A model generated the notes under the pieces. The model saw only the letters and a program-made list of their open reading frames with translations. It searched no databases and was not told the origin of the DNA. 64,000 bases of DNA from an uncultured Lachnospiraceae bacterium (GTDB taxonomy: Bacteria > Bacillota > Clostridia > Lachnospirales > Lachnospiraceae). Numbering within the stretch: position 1 is the stretch's first letter; the number at the start of each line of letters is the position of its first letter. Below, in pieces: positions 1 to 8,209 of this stretch. A program made the translations under genes and the position numbers. Location: positions 26,175 to 90,174 of the forward strand of contig CACWHK010000018.1 of NCBI GenBank assembly GCA_902760755.1, read 5' to 3'.

Positions 1-474
1 TGCCTCCGGAAATGTGGCACGCCACCACTCGGTGGAAAGGTTTGCATAGCAGCGCTTCGCCTGGGGGGAGGCACTGCTTCCTGCAGTGATGGATCCGCCG
101 AGATAGGCGATGGTGATCTCTTCCCCGCGGGCTGCCCGCTCCATCACGCCCATAAGGCGGGAGGGATTGCCCTCGTTCAGGATGCCCTTCTCCAGCATCT
201 CGTCGGTGACGGTGATCCCCTCCACCTCCGTGGCGGGAGCCATTCCTTCGATGATGCCGGGAGCTACGCGTACGTTTTTCGCAGCTTCCGTGGTTCCCTC
301 CGAAGCGTCGGCTGTGGCTTCCGTTCCTTCCGTATCCTTCGTGTCCTGCTTTCCGATCCGGATCACGCCGGCCAGCAGCAGGAGTGCGAAGATCATCGAA
401 AGAGTCAGCAGCAGGAGCACAAGGATCAGCAGCGTACGGTATTTACGTTTCGTTTTGGTACTGTTTTCATTCAT
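1..474 (-). CDS. SGNH/GDSL-family hydrolase, membrane-anchored, 3' part missing
   Basis: The 158 visible codons start at 474 and run off the left edge. The protein opens with a short basic stretch, then a hydrophobic helix (about residues 13-36), then a Thr/Glu/Ala-rich linker (about 40-65). At about residues 122-130 it reads IAYLGGSITAG, which matches block I of SGNH hydrolases, where the Ser of GGSIT is the nucleophile. The family includes lipases, carbohydrate deacetylases and esterases; the catalytic Asp/His block lies outside the window, so the substrate cannot be guessed. Topology suggests an extracytoplasmic enzyme held by one N-terminal helix. An AAGGAG lies 12 bases upstream of the chosen ATG. 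It is divergent from corA. Confidence 0.75.
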   Translation of the reverse strand, partial: MNENSTKTKRKYRTLLILVLLLLTLSMIFALLLLAGVIRIGKQDTKDTEGTEATADASEGTTEAAKNVRVAPGIIEGMAPATEVEGITVTDEMLEKGILNEGNPSRLMGVMERAARGEEITIAYLGGSITAGSSASPQAKRCYANLSTEWWRATFPEA

Positions 475-620
475 GGCGCATAGTGTCTCCTTACTTATGG
501 ACGAGAGCCCTGCATGCGGGCATCTCTGCCTTCCATTTTCACATCCGGGGATGGTTTTGTCAACGGGTGGAAGGTGCGTGATTCATACGTTTTTTCAGTG
601 ATCCGGACCCTGCGTGATGC

Positions 621-649
621 TTGTATCCGCAGGGGTTGAATGTTATAAT
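621..649 (+). promoter_or_regulatory. Promoter for corA-ylmH
   Basis: TTGTAT (621-626) and TATAAT (644-649) are separated by 17 bases. The -10 is consensus. Transcription would start near 656 and read through a palindrome (668-690) before corA. Confidence 0.6.
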
Positions 650-667
650 GATTCTGTATGGGTACCG

Positions 668-690
668 GGTTTCGGAGGACCTCCGAAACC
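668..690 (+). promoter_or_regulatory. Perfect inverted repeat in the corA leader
   Basis: Eleven-base arms, GGTTTCGGAGG and CCTCCGAAACC, surround a single central base. It lies between the predicted start of transcription and the corA ribosome binding site at about 711-719. It could be an operator or fold as an 8-bp stem with a short loop in the leader RNA. No T-run follows, so a terminator is unlikely. Confidence 0.5.
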
Positions 691-730
691 GGCCGAAATA
701 CCCCGAAAAGTGGGAAGGAGACGACGGGCC

Positions 731-1651
731 ATGTATTATCTGATTCGTGATACCCTGGAGGAATGTACGCTGGAGGACTGCCGGAAGCGGGAGGCTCCTT
801 ATGTTGTGGTGCTTACCACGGAGGAGTGGCAGGCAGAGCGTTCGGATTTCGATATGGGCATCGATCTGGAGCCGGATACCAAGAATATCCACAATACGAA
901 GGCGGAAGTGAACTACGATTCCCTGACGGGAACCTTCTCGATCCCGAACCGACGGGATTTTGACCAGGAGGAATGGCATTTCGCATTCGCACTGGATGAG
1001 AAGGGAATCGTTTTTATTGATGACGGCGGGATGGCAGGTCATCTGATCCGGCGCGTGAAGCGCAACAAGAAGTGGCACATCCCCAGTCTGGAGCGGTTCC
1101 TGTATGATTTTCTGGAACAGATCATTACCCGGGATCTGTCCATCCTGGAGGGATATGAACGTGAGCTGGATCAGATCGAAAATGTGATCCAGGAGGGCGG
1201 TGAGGCCGAGGAGCAGCTGAAGCGGGCCAATGAGATCCGCGGCAATCTCCGTGATCTTCGGATCCACTACGATCAGCTGATCGACCTGGGGCAGGAGCTG
1301 GAGGAGAACGAGAACGGCTTCTTTAAGGCTGAGAATGTCCGGTACTTCCACCTCTTTACGAATCGTATGTCCCGGCTGTATGATTCAGCTTCCTCGCTGC
1401 GTGACTATACCATGCAGGTACGAGATATGTATCAGGCCCAGCTGGATGTGAAGCAGAACCGGATCATGACGGTGCTGACGGTGGTGACCACCATTTTCAT
1501 GCCCCTGACCCTGATCGTCGGCTGGTACGGAATGAACTTCCGCTACATGCCGGAGCTGGAGTCCAGATGGGGATATCCGATCGTGATCGTCATCTGTCTG
1601 GCCATCGCCGTCACGAGTCTGATCTTCTTCCGGAAGAAACGATGGTTGTGA
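731..1651 (+). CDS. corA: CorA-family magnesium/divalent cation transporter
   Basis: The 306-residue protein has a long acidic cytoplasmic N-terminal region with coiled-coil helices (about 110-240) and two C-terminal transmembrane helices. The signature YGMNF sits at the end of TM1, as in all CorA proteins, where it forms the selectivity filter of the homopentamer. The C-terminus ends with the basic FFRKKRWL. The start at 731 is chosen because GGAAGGAG lies about 11 bases before it and translation upstream shows no CorA similarity. It probably mediates passive Mg2+ uptake across the cytoplasmic membrane. The gene is followed after 7 bases by ylmH, so the two are likely cotranscribed. Confidence 0.92.
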   Translation: MYYLIRDTLEECTLEDCRKREAPYVVVLTTEEWQAERSDFDMGIDLEPDTKNIHNTKAEVNYDSLTGTFSIPNRRDFDQEEWHFAFALDEKGIVFIDDGGMAGHLIRRVKRNKKWHIPSLERFLYDFLEQIITRDLSILEGYERELDQIENVIQEGGEAEEQLKRANEIRGNLRDLRIHYDQLIDLGQELEENENGFFKAENVRYFHLFTNRMSRLYDSASSLRDYTMQVRDMYQAQLDVKQNRIMTVLTVVTTIFMPLTLIVGWYGMNFRYMPELESRWGYPIVIVICLAIAVTSLIFFRKKRWL

Positions 1652-1658
1652 GGTGACC

Positions 1659-2423
1659 ATGGCAGAACGAGATGATGATAACATTATACGCAACCGCCTG
1701 AAGGAACTGGCAGAGCGGTCTTACAGCGAAAACCGGTATCTTTATACCGGTTTTCTCGGTATGGGGGAGCTTTCGGTCTATCATGCGATGGAACGGGACC
1801 TTTCCTATGTTCCTTCGGATACCTTCGGAGGGACGGAGAGCTGCGAACGCCGCATGATCCGCTTCGGTTCCGAGGAAATGTGCGGCTATCCGGAGCCCTA
1901 TCCGATCCGTCTCCTGAAGGTGGAGGCGGTGCAGGAGAAGTTCGCGGATCACCTGACCCACCGGGATTTTCTCGGCTCGGTGCTGGGACTGGGTCTGGAG
2001 CGGGAGAAGATCGGGGATATCTTCCTTCGGGAGAATGCCGGGTATCTCTTCGTTCATGAGAATGTGAGTGAGTACATCCGGGAGAATCTTTGCTTTGTGA
2101 AGCATACGAAGGTGCGGGTGCTGGAGCTCACCGCGGTTCCGGAGGAGCTGGAGCCAAAGCTTCGGGAGGAGGTACTGGTGGTCAGTGCGAATCGGATCGA
2201 CAGTATCCTGGCGAGGCTCTATCATTTGTCCCGGGAGGAAGCCCAGCGGCTTGTGCACGGAGAGCAGGTGTTCGTCAATGGCAGGATCGTGACACAGGTG
2301 TCAAAGCCGCTGAAGGGCAGGGATGTGGTTTCGGTCCGGCATCATGGACGTTTTCGCTTCGAGGGAGAAGGAAGCAGAACGAAGAAGGACCGGCTGAATG
2401 TGAAGGTGCAGATCTATGTCTGA
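1659..2423 (+). CDS. ylmH: YlmH-like S4-domain RNA-binding protein
   Basis: 254 residues. The C-terminal third (about 180-245) is an S4 RNA-binding domain with the typical pattern RIDSILARLYHLSR...VFVNGRIV. The N-terminal part matches the YlmH layout, with LGLGLEREKIGDI preceding the S4 domain. In Bacillus YlmH lies in the division/wall gene neighbourhood and has been linked to ribosome-associated quality control on the large subunit. Here it sits outside the ylm cluster, directly behind corA. An in-frame GTG two codons upstream (1653) is a weaker start because it would overlap the region needed for a ribosome binding site. Confidence 0.85.
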   Translation: MAERDDDNIIRNRLKELAERSYSENRYLYTGFLGMGELSVYHAMERDLSYVPSDTFGGTESCERRMIRFGSEEMCGYPEPYPIRLLKVEAVQEKFADHLTHRDFLGSVLGLGLEREKIGDIFLRENAGYLFVHENVSEYIRENLCFVKHTKVRVLELTAVPEELEPKLREEVLVVSANRIDSILARLYHLSREEAQRLVHGEQVFVNGRIVTQVSKPLKGRDVVSVRHHGRFRFEGEGSRTKKDRLNVKVQIYV

Positions 2424-2427
2424 GGGA

Positions 2428-2466
2428 GGTGCGGTCATGACGAAGTCATGACATAGGAATCGCACC
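2428..2466 (+). promoter_or_regulatory. Nested palindrome ahead of the kinase operon
   Basis: Two copies of the self-palindromic octamer GTCATGAC (2434-2441 and 2445-2452) are separated by GAA and enclosed by GGTGCG (2428-2433) and CGCACC (2461-2466). There is no T-run, so it looks more like an operator or RNA structure than a Rho-independent terminator. It lies just after ylmH and about 100 bases before the FHA-kinase gene; no convincing promoter is seen between. Confidence 0.45.
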
Positions 2467-2565
2467 GACCGACGCGCCGCAGAGCGCATGCGAGAGAGCG
2501 ATACATATTGGTAGGGTGCCCGGCAGAAGGAGAAGGCGAGAGTGCCGGGGGAACAGGAGGTTACT

Positions 2566-4086
2566 ATGGGAGGAAAGATTACACTCACGGTCACCAGAGG
2601 GGAGCTGGAAGGAAAGGTTTATGAATACACGGAGCCGGACCGGATCTTTGTGGGACGGAAGGAGGACTGCGGGATCGTGCTCCCGGAGAACACGGTTTCA
2701 CGCTATCACTGTCTTCTGGACATCAATCCGCCGAAGATCCTGCTGAAGGATTTCGGAAGCCTGAACGGAACCTACCTGAATGATGAGAAGATCGGACAGC
2801 GGGAACGGGAGCAGTCCCCGGAGGAGGCGGAAGGCGAGGACCATGAAACCTACGAGCTCCATGACGGAGACCGGGTGCGCCTCGGAAAGCGGTGCGAGAT
2901 TACCTGCGCGGTGGTTGTGCAGGAGGAACCGGAGGAAGCATCTGCATCCGTGGAGCCCAAGGAAGAGGACGAGGAGTCGGAATACCTCTCCGTCTCTCAG
3001 GGAGAGCAGAAGGTCTGTGCAGCCTGCGGAAATATGTTCCCGCCGACCTCGCCGGATGATACGCTTTGTATGGAATGCCGTCAGGATCGGGAGAAGATGC
3101 TGGGAGTCATCCTGGCTGCGCTGATCGGCGGAGCAATCCGGGAGGAAGCACCGGCGGGAGGACCTTCCCCCGTCAAGGGCTTCGAGCGGGTGGAACGGCT
3201 CGGAAAGGGCGGCATGGGTGAGGTCTGGAAGGTGCGGGAGGAATCCACCGGAAAGCTTTACGCTCTGAAGACCATGCTTCCGGAGGCGGCAGCGAATCCG
3301 AAGGTAACTGCCATGTTCCTTCGGGAAGCAAAGCTCTCGGAGTACCTGGATCATAAAAATGTGGTAAGGACCTACCAGACCGGCTGTGCGGATGGCACCT
3401 TCTTTATCCTGATGGAGCTTTGTGAGGGCGGAAGCGTGGATGACCTTATGAAGCGGCAGGGCGGGCGGCTTACTCTGAATATGGCCACCCTGATCATGCT
3501 TCAGGTGCTGGACGGTCTGGACTATGTTCACCATGTGGATGTGGATGTGGAGATCAGGAAGCGGGGTATCTTCGGAAGAAAGACCATGAATGCCAGAGGA
3601 CTGGTGCACCGGGATTTTAAGACGGGAAATATCTTCCTTTCGGACCGGGGAGATCATCCGGTGGCGAAGGTGGCGGACTTCGGTATGGCCAAGGCCTTCC
3701 AGGCAGCCGGCTTTTCGAGCATCAGCAATGACAATGCGGTCCGGGGGACGGTTCCCTTCATGCCGCGTCAGCAGGCACTGGACTGCAGGTACGCAAAGCC
3801 GGAGGTGGATGTCTGGGCGGCTGCGGCCAGCTATTATCATATGCTGACCGGTGAATTTCCGAAAAACTTCCGTTCCGGGAAAAATATGTGGCAGGCCATC
3901 GTTACGGAGAAGGCGGTTCCCATCCTGGAACGGGGAGTCATGCTCCCCTCCGGGCTGGCTGAGGTGATCGACCGGGCTCTGCAGGAGGAGCCGGAGATCG
4001 GCTGCAAATCCGCGGCAGAGCTTCGGGAAGCTATCGTGGACAGAATCCCGGCGTTCACAAGAGAGTATTGCCGGGACTTCATATAA
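2566..4086 (+). CDS. FHA domain - zinc ribbon - Ser/Thr protein kinase
   Basis: 506 residues in three parts. An FHA domain (about 1-125) has the phosphothreonine-pocket residues GR (30-31), SRYH (45-48) and NGT (67-69). A CxxC...CxxC zinc-ribbon-like segment follows (about 151-171). The kinase domain (about 205-490) has the glycine loop GKGGMGEV, the ATP lysine in YALKTM (about 233), HRDFKTGN (catalytic Asp 350) and DFGMAK, so it should be active. No PASTA or transmembrane segment is evident, unlike PrkC-type kinases, so it is probably cytosolic. AGGAGG precedes the ATG by 6 bases. It heads a run with a PP2C phosphatase, a second kinase and an AAA+ protease. The FHA domain can read phosphothreonines made by this or the second kinase (inference). 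Confidence 0.9.
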   Translation: MGGKITLTVTRGELEGKVYEYTEPDRIFVGRKEDCGIVLPENTVSRYHCLLDINPPKILLKDFGSLNGTYLNDEKIGQREREQSPEEAEGEDHETYELHDGDRVRLGKRCEITCAVVVQEEPEEASASVEPKEEDEESEYLSVSQGEQKVCAACGNMFPPTSPDDTLCMECRQDREKMLGVILAALIGGAIREEAPAGGPSPVKGFERVERLGKGGMGEVWKVREESTGKLYALKTMLPEAAANPKVTAMFLREAKLSEYLDHKNVVRTYQTGCADGTFFILMELCEGGSVDDLMKRQGGRLTLNMATLIMLQVLDGLDYVHHVDVDVEIRKRGIFGRKTMNARGLVHRDFKTGNIFLSDRGDHPVAKVADFGMAKAFQAAGFSSISNDNAVRGTVPFMPRQQALDCRYAKPEVDVWAAAASYYHMLTGEFPKNFRSGKNMWQAIVTEKAVPILERGVMLPSGLAEVIDRALQEEPEIGCKSAAELREAIVDRIPAFTREYCRDFI

Positions 4087-4117
4087 ATGACACGGACGGT
4101 GAAGAGAGGAGACGAAA

Positions 4118-4879
4118 ATGAAGACAGAGCATTTTCAGTATGAAATAAAAGCTGCCGGTCTTACGGATATCGGCTCCCTCAGGGAGGAGAATCAGGATGA
4201 GGTGATCCTTTCTCCGAAGAAGGGTCTCTTTGCCGTGTCCGACGGAATGGGGGGACTGCCCCAGGGCGGGGACGCGTCGGCCTATGTGTGCAGGGCATTT
4301 CCCATGGTGATGGAGAGCTGTGAGCCTCTTCTGGAGAAGGCCACGACGGAGGAAGCAGCGGGAATCCTCCGGGAGACGGTTCAGATGATCAGTGACGGGC
4401 TGTATCAGAGGGGAAATTCCTCCGGCATTTTCATGTTCGGGGCAACCCTTGCAGGGGTCATGCTCTTTCAGGAACAGGCGGTTTTTGTATGTCTCGGTGA
4501 CAGCCGGGGGTACCTCCTTCCGAAGTATAAGAAGAAGCTGATCCAGGTCACGGAGGATATGAATGTGGCCGGGTATCTTGTGCGTATGGGGCGGATGACG
4601 AAGGAAGCGGCGAAGGGAAGCCCTGCCAGCTCCCAGCTTACGGCCTTCGTGGGCATGCCGGCACCGGCAACACCGGAGACCTTTGTTGTGGACGTGAAGC
4701 CGGGAGACCGGATCCTTCTTTGCAGCGACGGGCTGTACGGTATGGTTCCGGAGCGGGAGATCGCACGGCTCATGCGAAACAGCGAGAATCCGGAGACCGT
4801 GTGCAGGGAGCTGATCGATGCAGCAAACCGACATGGGGGAAGGGATAACATATCCGCAGTCTATATTCAGATAATTTAA
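4118..4879 (+). CDS. PP2C-family Ser/Thr protein phosphatase
   Basis: 253 residues, the usual length of bacterial PP2C (PrpC/Stp). Metal-binding motifs are present: DIGSLREENQDE near the N-terminus, SDGMGG (Asp 42), LGDSRGYLL, CSDGLYGM and the C-terminal GRDNISAVY. It should dephosphorylate Ser/Thr-phosphorylated proteins with Mn2+/Mg2+. It lies 31 bases after the FHA-kinase and 12 bases before the second kinase, so it is the likely eraser for both. No membrane segment. Confidence 0.92.
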   Translation: MKTEHFQYEIKAAGLTDIGSLREENQDEVILSPKKGLFAVSDGMGGLPQGGDASAYVCRAFPMVMESCEPLLEKATTEEAAGILRETVQMISDGLYQRGNSSGIFMFGATLAGVMLFQEQAVFVCLGDSRGYLLPKYKKKLIQVTEDMNVAGYLVRMGRMTKEAAKGSPASSQLTAFVGMPAPATPETFVVDVKPGDRILLCSDGLYGMVPEREIARLMRNSENPETVCRELIDAANRHGGRDNISAVYIQII

Positions 4880-4891
4880 GGGGGGCTGAGT

Positions 4892-5146
4892 ATGGGGGAT
4901 GAGAGAACAATCTATGACGGCAGTGAGAGCAGCTCGGACAGCGATGCTACCGTATATGAGGGTAGTGAGAGCAGCTCGGACAGTGACGCTACCGTATACG
5001 AAGGAAGCGAGAACAGCTCTGACGGGGATGCCACGGTGTATGAGAGCGGCTCTGACGGGGATGCCACGGTGTATGAGAGCAGCTCTGACCGTGACGCTAC
5101 CGTGTATGAGGAGAGGGACGCAACGGTCGAAGAGAAGGAAGAGAAA
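4892..5146 (+). repeat. Tandem coding repeat encoding DATVYE units
   Basis: The first 85 codons of the kinase gene repeat units built on SD(S/G)DATVYE of variable 10-18 codon length. Seven Thr residues have an acidic residue at +3. The DNA is also repetitive (gatgctaccgtatatgag, gatgccacggtgtatgag), with synonymous changes that suggest protein-level constraint. Confidence 0.85.
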
Positions 5147-8100
5147 ACTCCGGTGGGGCTGCGGATCACAACCGGCTTTGCGATGCACGGAACCCCACGG
5201 AGGGGCGGATATATTCTGGGCACCTATCGTGTGGACTCGGATGCCATCCACGGTGGTATGGGCTCCATCTGGCGCGTGCATCATGAGAACTGGAATGTGG
5301 ATCTGGCCATGAAGCGTCCGAAGCCGTCCTATTTCGTGACCGAGAAACAGAGAGATGATTTTACGGAGGAGTGCAATGCATGGATCAGGCTGGGCCTGCA
5401 TCCGAACATTGTATCCTGTTACTATGTCCGCCGGATCGAGGACGTACCTACCATCTTCTCCGAGTGGATGGATCGGGGCAGTCTGGAGGACTGTATTCAG
5501 GACCGGTCCCTCTATCAGGGGTCGGAGGAAGAGGTGAAACGATGTCTTCTGGATATCGCGATCCAGTTTGCCCGGGGACTGCATTTTGCGCATGAGCAGG
5601 GCCTTATCCATCAGGATGTGAAGCCGGCGAATCTGCTGCTGAATAAGAACTGGGAGGCCAAGGTCAGCGACTTTGGTCTGGCGAAGGCGCGCACCAATCT
5701 TGCGATCCCGGAGGATCCGTGGCGTGGATCGGATGGGGATCCCTCCGCAACCATCGTCACACCTGCGGGAGGGAAGACCCCGGCGTACTGCTCGCCGGAG
5801 CAGGCAGGGAACCAGCCCCTGACCCGTCGTTCGGATATCTACAGCTGGGCTGTCAGTGTTCTGGAAATGTACCTCGGCTCCAAGCCCTGGGCCCATGGCC
5901 GTGAGCTGACCGGCCCTATGGTAGGGACTGTCTGCAACGAGTATTTCCCCATGTGCCGCGTTCCGATCCCGGAGCGTCTGCAGCGACTTCTGGCGCGTTG
6001 TCTCGCCAATGATCCGGATGACCGGTATCATGACTTCGGCAGGGTGGAGGTCGCACTCAGGGAGATCTATACTATGGAGACGGGAGAGAGCTATCCCCGT
6101 CCCGCACCTCAGTCGGCAGCGAATACGGCCGATTCCCTGAACAACCGGGCCCTCAGCATGATCGACCTCGGACAGTCGGAGAAGGCGCTGGAGCTTTGGA
6201 ATGCCGCGCTTGCGGTGGATACCCGGAACGTAAATGTACTGACGAATCAATCTCTCTATCTTTGGAGAACAGGAAAATACAATGATGTTGAACTGCATCG
6301 GATCTTCCGGCAGCTGGAGGAGGAGTATGGTGCGGAGGCGCTTTGCGATGACTTCTTCCGTGAGCGTGGATCGTCTTCGTTTGAGATTACGGTTCCGGAG
6401 TACATTTCCGGAAGGGGGTCGGACGGACGAAGGAACCTGCTGGCGGTATCGGCCTGTCTGGACCGGGGGATCATTTCCTTCCTGACCAGAGAACGGGTCG
6501 AGGACGAGGTTTATCTCTATGTTCGCCAGTTTGATGTAAATACCGGGCGGGGAATCGGCTTCTGGCCGGATCCGGGAACGGAACCGCAGATCCTCTTCTC
6601 ACCGAAGGAGAGCCGAAGCATCCTTTCGAAGGATGGCCGGCATCTCTTTGTTGCCATGACCGGAGGAGAAGCAAAGCTCTGGGATGTCCGGTCCCAGACC
6701 CTTCTCAAGGAGTATCATTCCTACGCGGAGCAGCCGAAGGAGTATAAGGCGTTTGAATCAGGGGAGCTTCCCATCGGGGAGAACCTGTATGCGATCAGGA
6801 ACGGGCATACGCTTTTCGTAAAGCAGATGGGGAATCACCGGATCCTGCAGACCCTGGAGCTGCCGGCGCTTAGCTCGGCGGATTCGGAAAAGGAACGGTA
6901 TCCGGAGATTCTCGTGGACGGGGAAGGAAAGCAGCTGGTGCTTTATTCCAGAGTTCGGGATCAGCTTCGCTGGTATCTGCTCCCGCTGGACTCCCTGATC
7001 GGAAAGCCGGGAAGCATGCCCTATCGCGTTTCTTACCCGACGTCAATCCATGAAGCAACCACCATGGAGCAGAAGGTACAGCAGTGCCTGGAGAGCTTCG
7101 AACAGGCAGCGGAGCAAAAAGACGTACAACGGATGCTGGCCGGTTACGAAAAAATGAAGAACTATTCCAAGAGCGAAGGAAAGAGCCCGCTGCTTCGCAT
7201 GAACGAAGTGCTGCTTCGGTATCGGAAGCCGGTGGGGCTTTACGGGATCGGACCCGCGGCGGATACGCCGGAACACCTGGCCTGGGTCGTTGGTCTGGCC
7301 AAAGACCGGTGGGAATGTGATTACTGTGTTGCCCGGTCGGGAAAGGAACACCGGGTGCTGTACATTTCCGGGGAACGGACCGGTGATCAGAGGATCCTAG
7401 AGCGGACGACTCTGACGGAAGAGATTTACTTGCAGGAAACCGGAGAAATCCTTCGAAAAGAGTACGGGATCGGGCAGGAGGATAGCTGGGTAAATCAGAT
7501 CCTTGCGATGGATCCCACCGGGCGGATCGTGATCCTGGAGGTGGGAGACCGGAAGGCACCCTTCCATAAAATCCGCGGGTACGAGGGGGATTTCCGGATC
7601 CTCCGGCTGGATCTGGAGAAGGGGGAATCCCGGGGGATCGCGGAGCGAAAGTCCCTCGGAGCCGAGCGGGAATGGTGCGCGCAGCCGGAGAGCGGTGCGG
7701 TCCTTTCCTGGGTATCCCGTAACAGCTACTTTTGGATGAACGAACCGGGGAAGGAAGAACGGGAGACCATCAATCTGCCGGAGGATACGTGTGATCCGGT
7801 AAAGCGGATTGTGGCATCCCGGGACGGAAAGCAGGTTCTGGTCTGCACCGCACAAAAGCTATTCATCTACGAGCCGGGGACGGCAGTGTGGAAGCCCTTC
7901 TTTGCCTCGGACGCAAAGATCGGGAGGGTAATCCCGACGGATGACCTTAAGATGATGCTTGTTACGATCGAACGGGGATACGGAGCACTGGATGACTGGA
8001 TGCTGGTGCGGACGGAGGATGGAGAGGTGCTCTGGAAGGATACCTCCGAGGCCTTCGGAAGCAGCGGCGAAGCCAATCGCCTCGCGTCCTTCGAGGAAGG

Positions 8101-8185
8101 CAACCTGTATCTTACGGACCTGTATGGGAATCATGTGAGTAGCTGTTTCTGGGAGTTTGAAACACCGGAGGATCCGGTAGTATAG
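4892..8185 (+). CDS. Non-RD Ser/Thr kinase with N-terminal phosphothreonine array, TPR-like and beta-propeller-like C-terminus
   Basis: 1097 residues. Residues 1-85 are a tandem array containing one TIYD, five TVYE and one TVEE, each in an acidic Ser/Asp/Glu context. The kinase domain (about 105-395) has GGMGSIW, ATP lysine 141 in AMKRPK, IHQDVKPANLL with catalytic Asp 242, DFGLAK and TPAYCSPEQ. The usual Arg of HRD is Gln (241), so it is a non-RD kinase. A TPR-like helical pair follows (about 412-470), then about 600 residues of beta-rich repeats with WD-like GGEAKLWDVRSQ, probably a propeller or similar interaction platform. No transmembrane helix is seen. It sits between the phosphatase and the AAA+ protease genes. 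Confidence 0.88.
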   Translation: MGDERTIYDGSESSSDSDATVYEGSESSSDSDATVYEGSENSSDGDATVYESGSDGDATVYESSSDRDATVYEERDATVEEKEEKTPVGLRITTGFAMHGTPRRGGYILGTYRVDSDAIHGGMGSIWRVHHENWNVDLAMKRPKPSYFVTEKQRDDFTEECNAWIRLGLHPNIVSCYYVRRIEDVPTIFSEWMDRGSLEDCIQDRSLYQGSEEEVKRCLLDIAIQFARGLHFAHEQGLIHQDVKPANLLLNKNWEAKVSDFGLAKARTNLAIPEDPWRGSDGDPSATIVTPAGGKTPAYCSPEQAGNQPLTRRSDIYSWAVSVLEMYLGSKPWAHGRELTGPMVGTVCNEYFPMCRVPIPERLQRLLARCLANDPDDRYHDFGRVEVALREIYTMETGESYPRPAPQSAANTADSLNNRALSMIDLGQSEKALELWNAALAVDTRNVNVLTNQSLYLWRTGKYNDVELHRIFRQLEEEYGAEALCDDFFRERGSSSFEITVPEYISGRGSDGRRNLLAVSACLDRGIISFLTRERVEDEVYLYVRQFDVNTGRGIGFWPDPGTEPQILFSPKESRSILSKDGRHLFVAMTGGEAKLWDVRSQTLLKEYHSYAEQPKEYKAFESGELPIGENLYAIRNGHTLFVKQMGNHRILQTLELPALSSADSEKERYPEILVDGEGKQLVLYSRVRDQLRWYLLPLDSLIGKPGSMPYRVSYPTSIHEATTMEQKVQQCLESFEQAAEQKDVQRMLAGYEKMKNYSKSEGKSPLLRMNEVLLRYRKPVGLYGIGPAADTPEHLAWVVGLAKDRWECDYCVARSGKEHRVLYISGERTGDQRILERTTLTEEIYLQETGEILRKEYGIGQEDSWVNQILAMDPTGRIVILEVGDRKAPFHKIRGYEGDFRILRLDLEKGESRGIAERKSLGAEREWCAQPESGAVLSWVSRNSYFWMNEPGKEERETINLPEDTCDPVKRIVASRDGKQVLVCTAQKLFIYEPGTAVWKPFFASDAKIGRVIPTDDLKMMLVTIERGYGALDDWMLVRTEDGEVLWKDTSEAFGSSGEANRLASFEEGNLYLTDLYGNHVSSCFWEFETPEDPVV

Positions 8186-8209
8186 GAGAAGTTGAGGAGG
8201 GTTTGGCTT

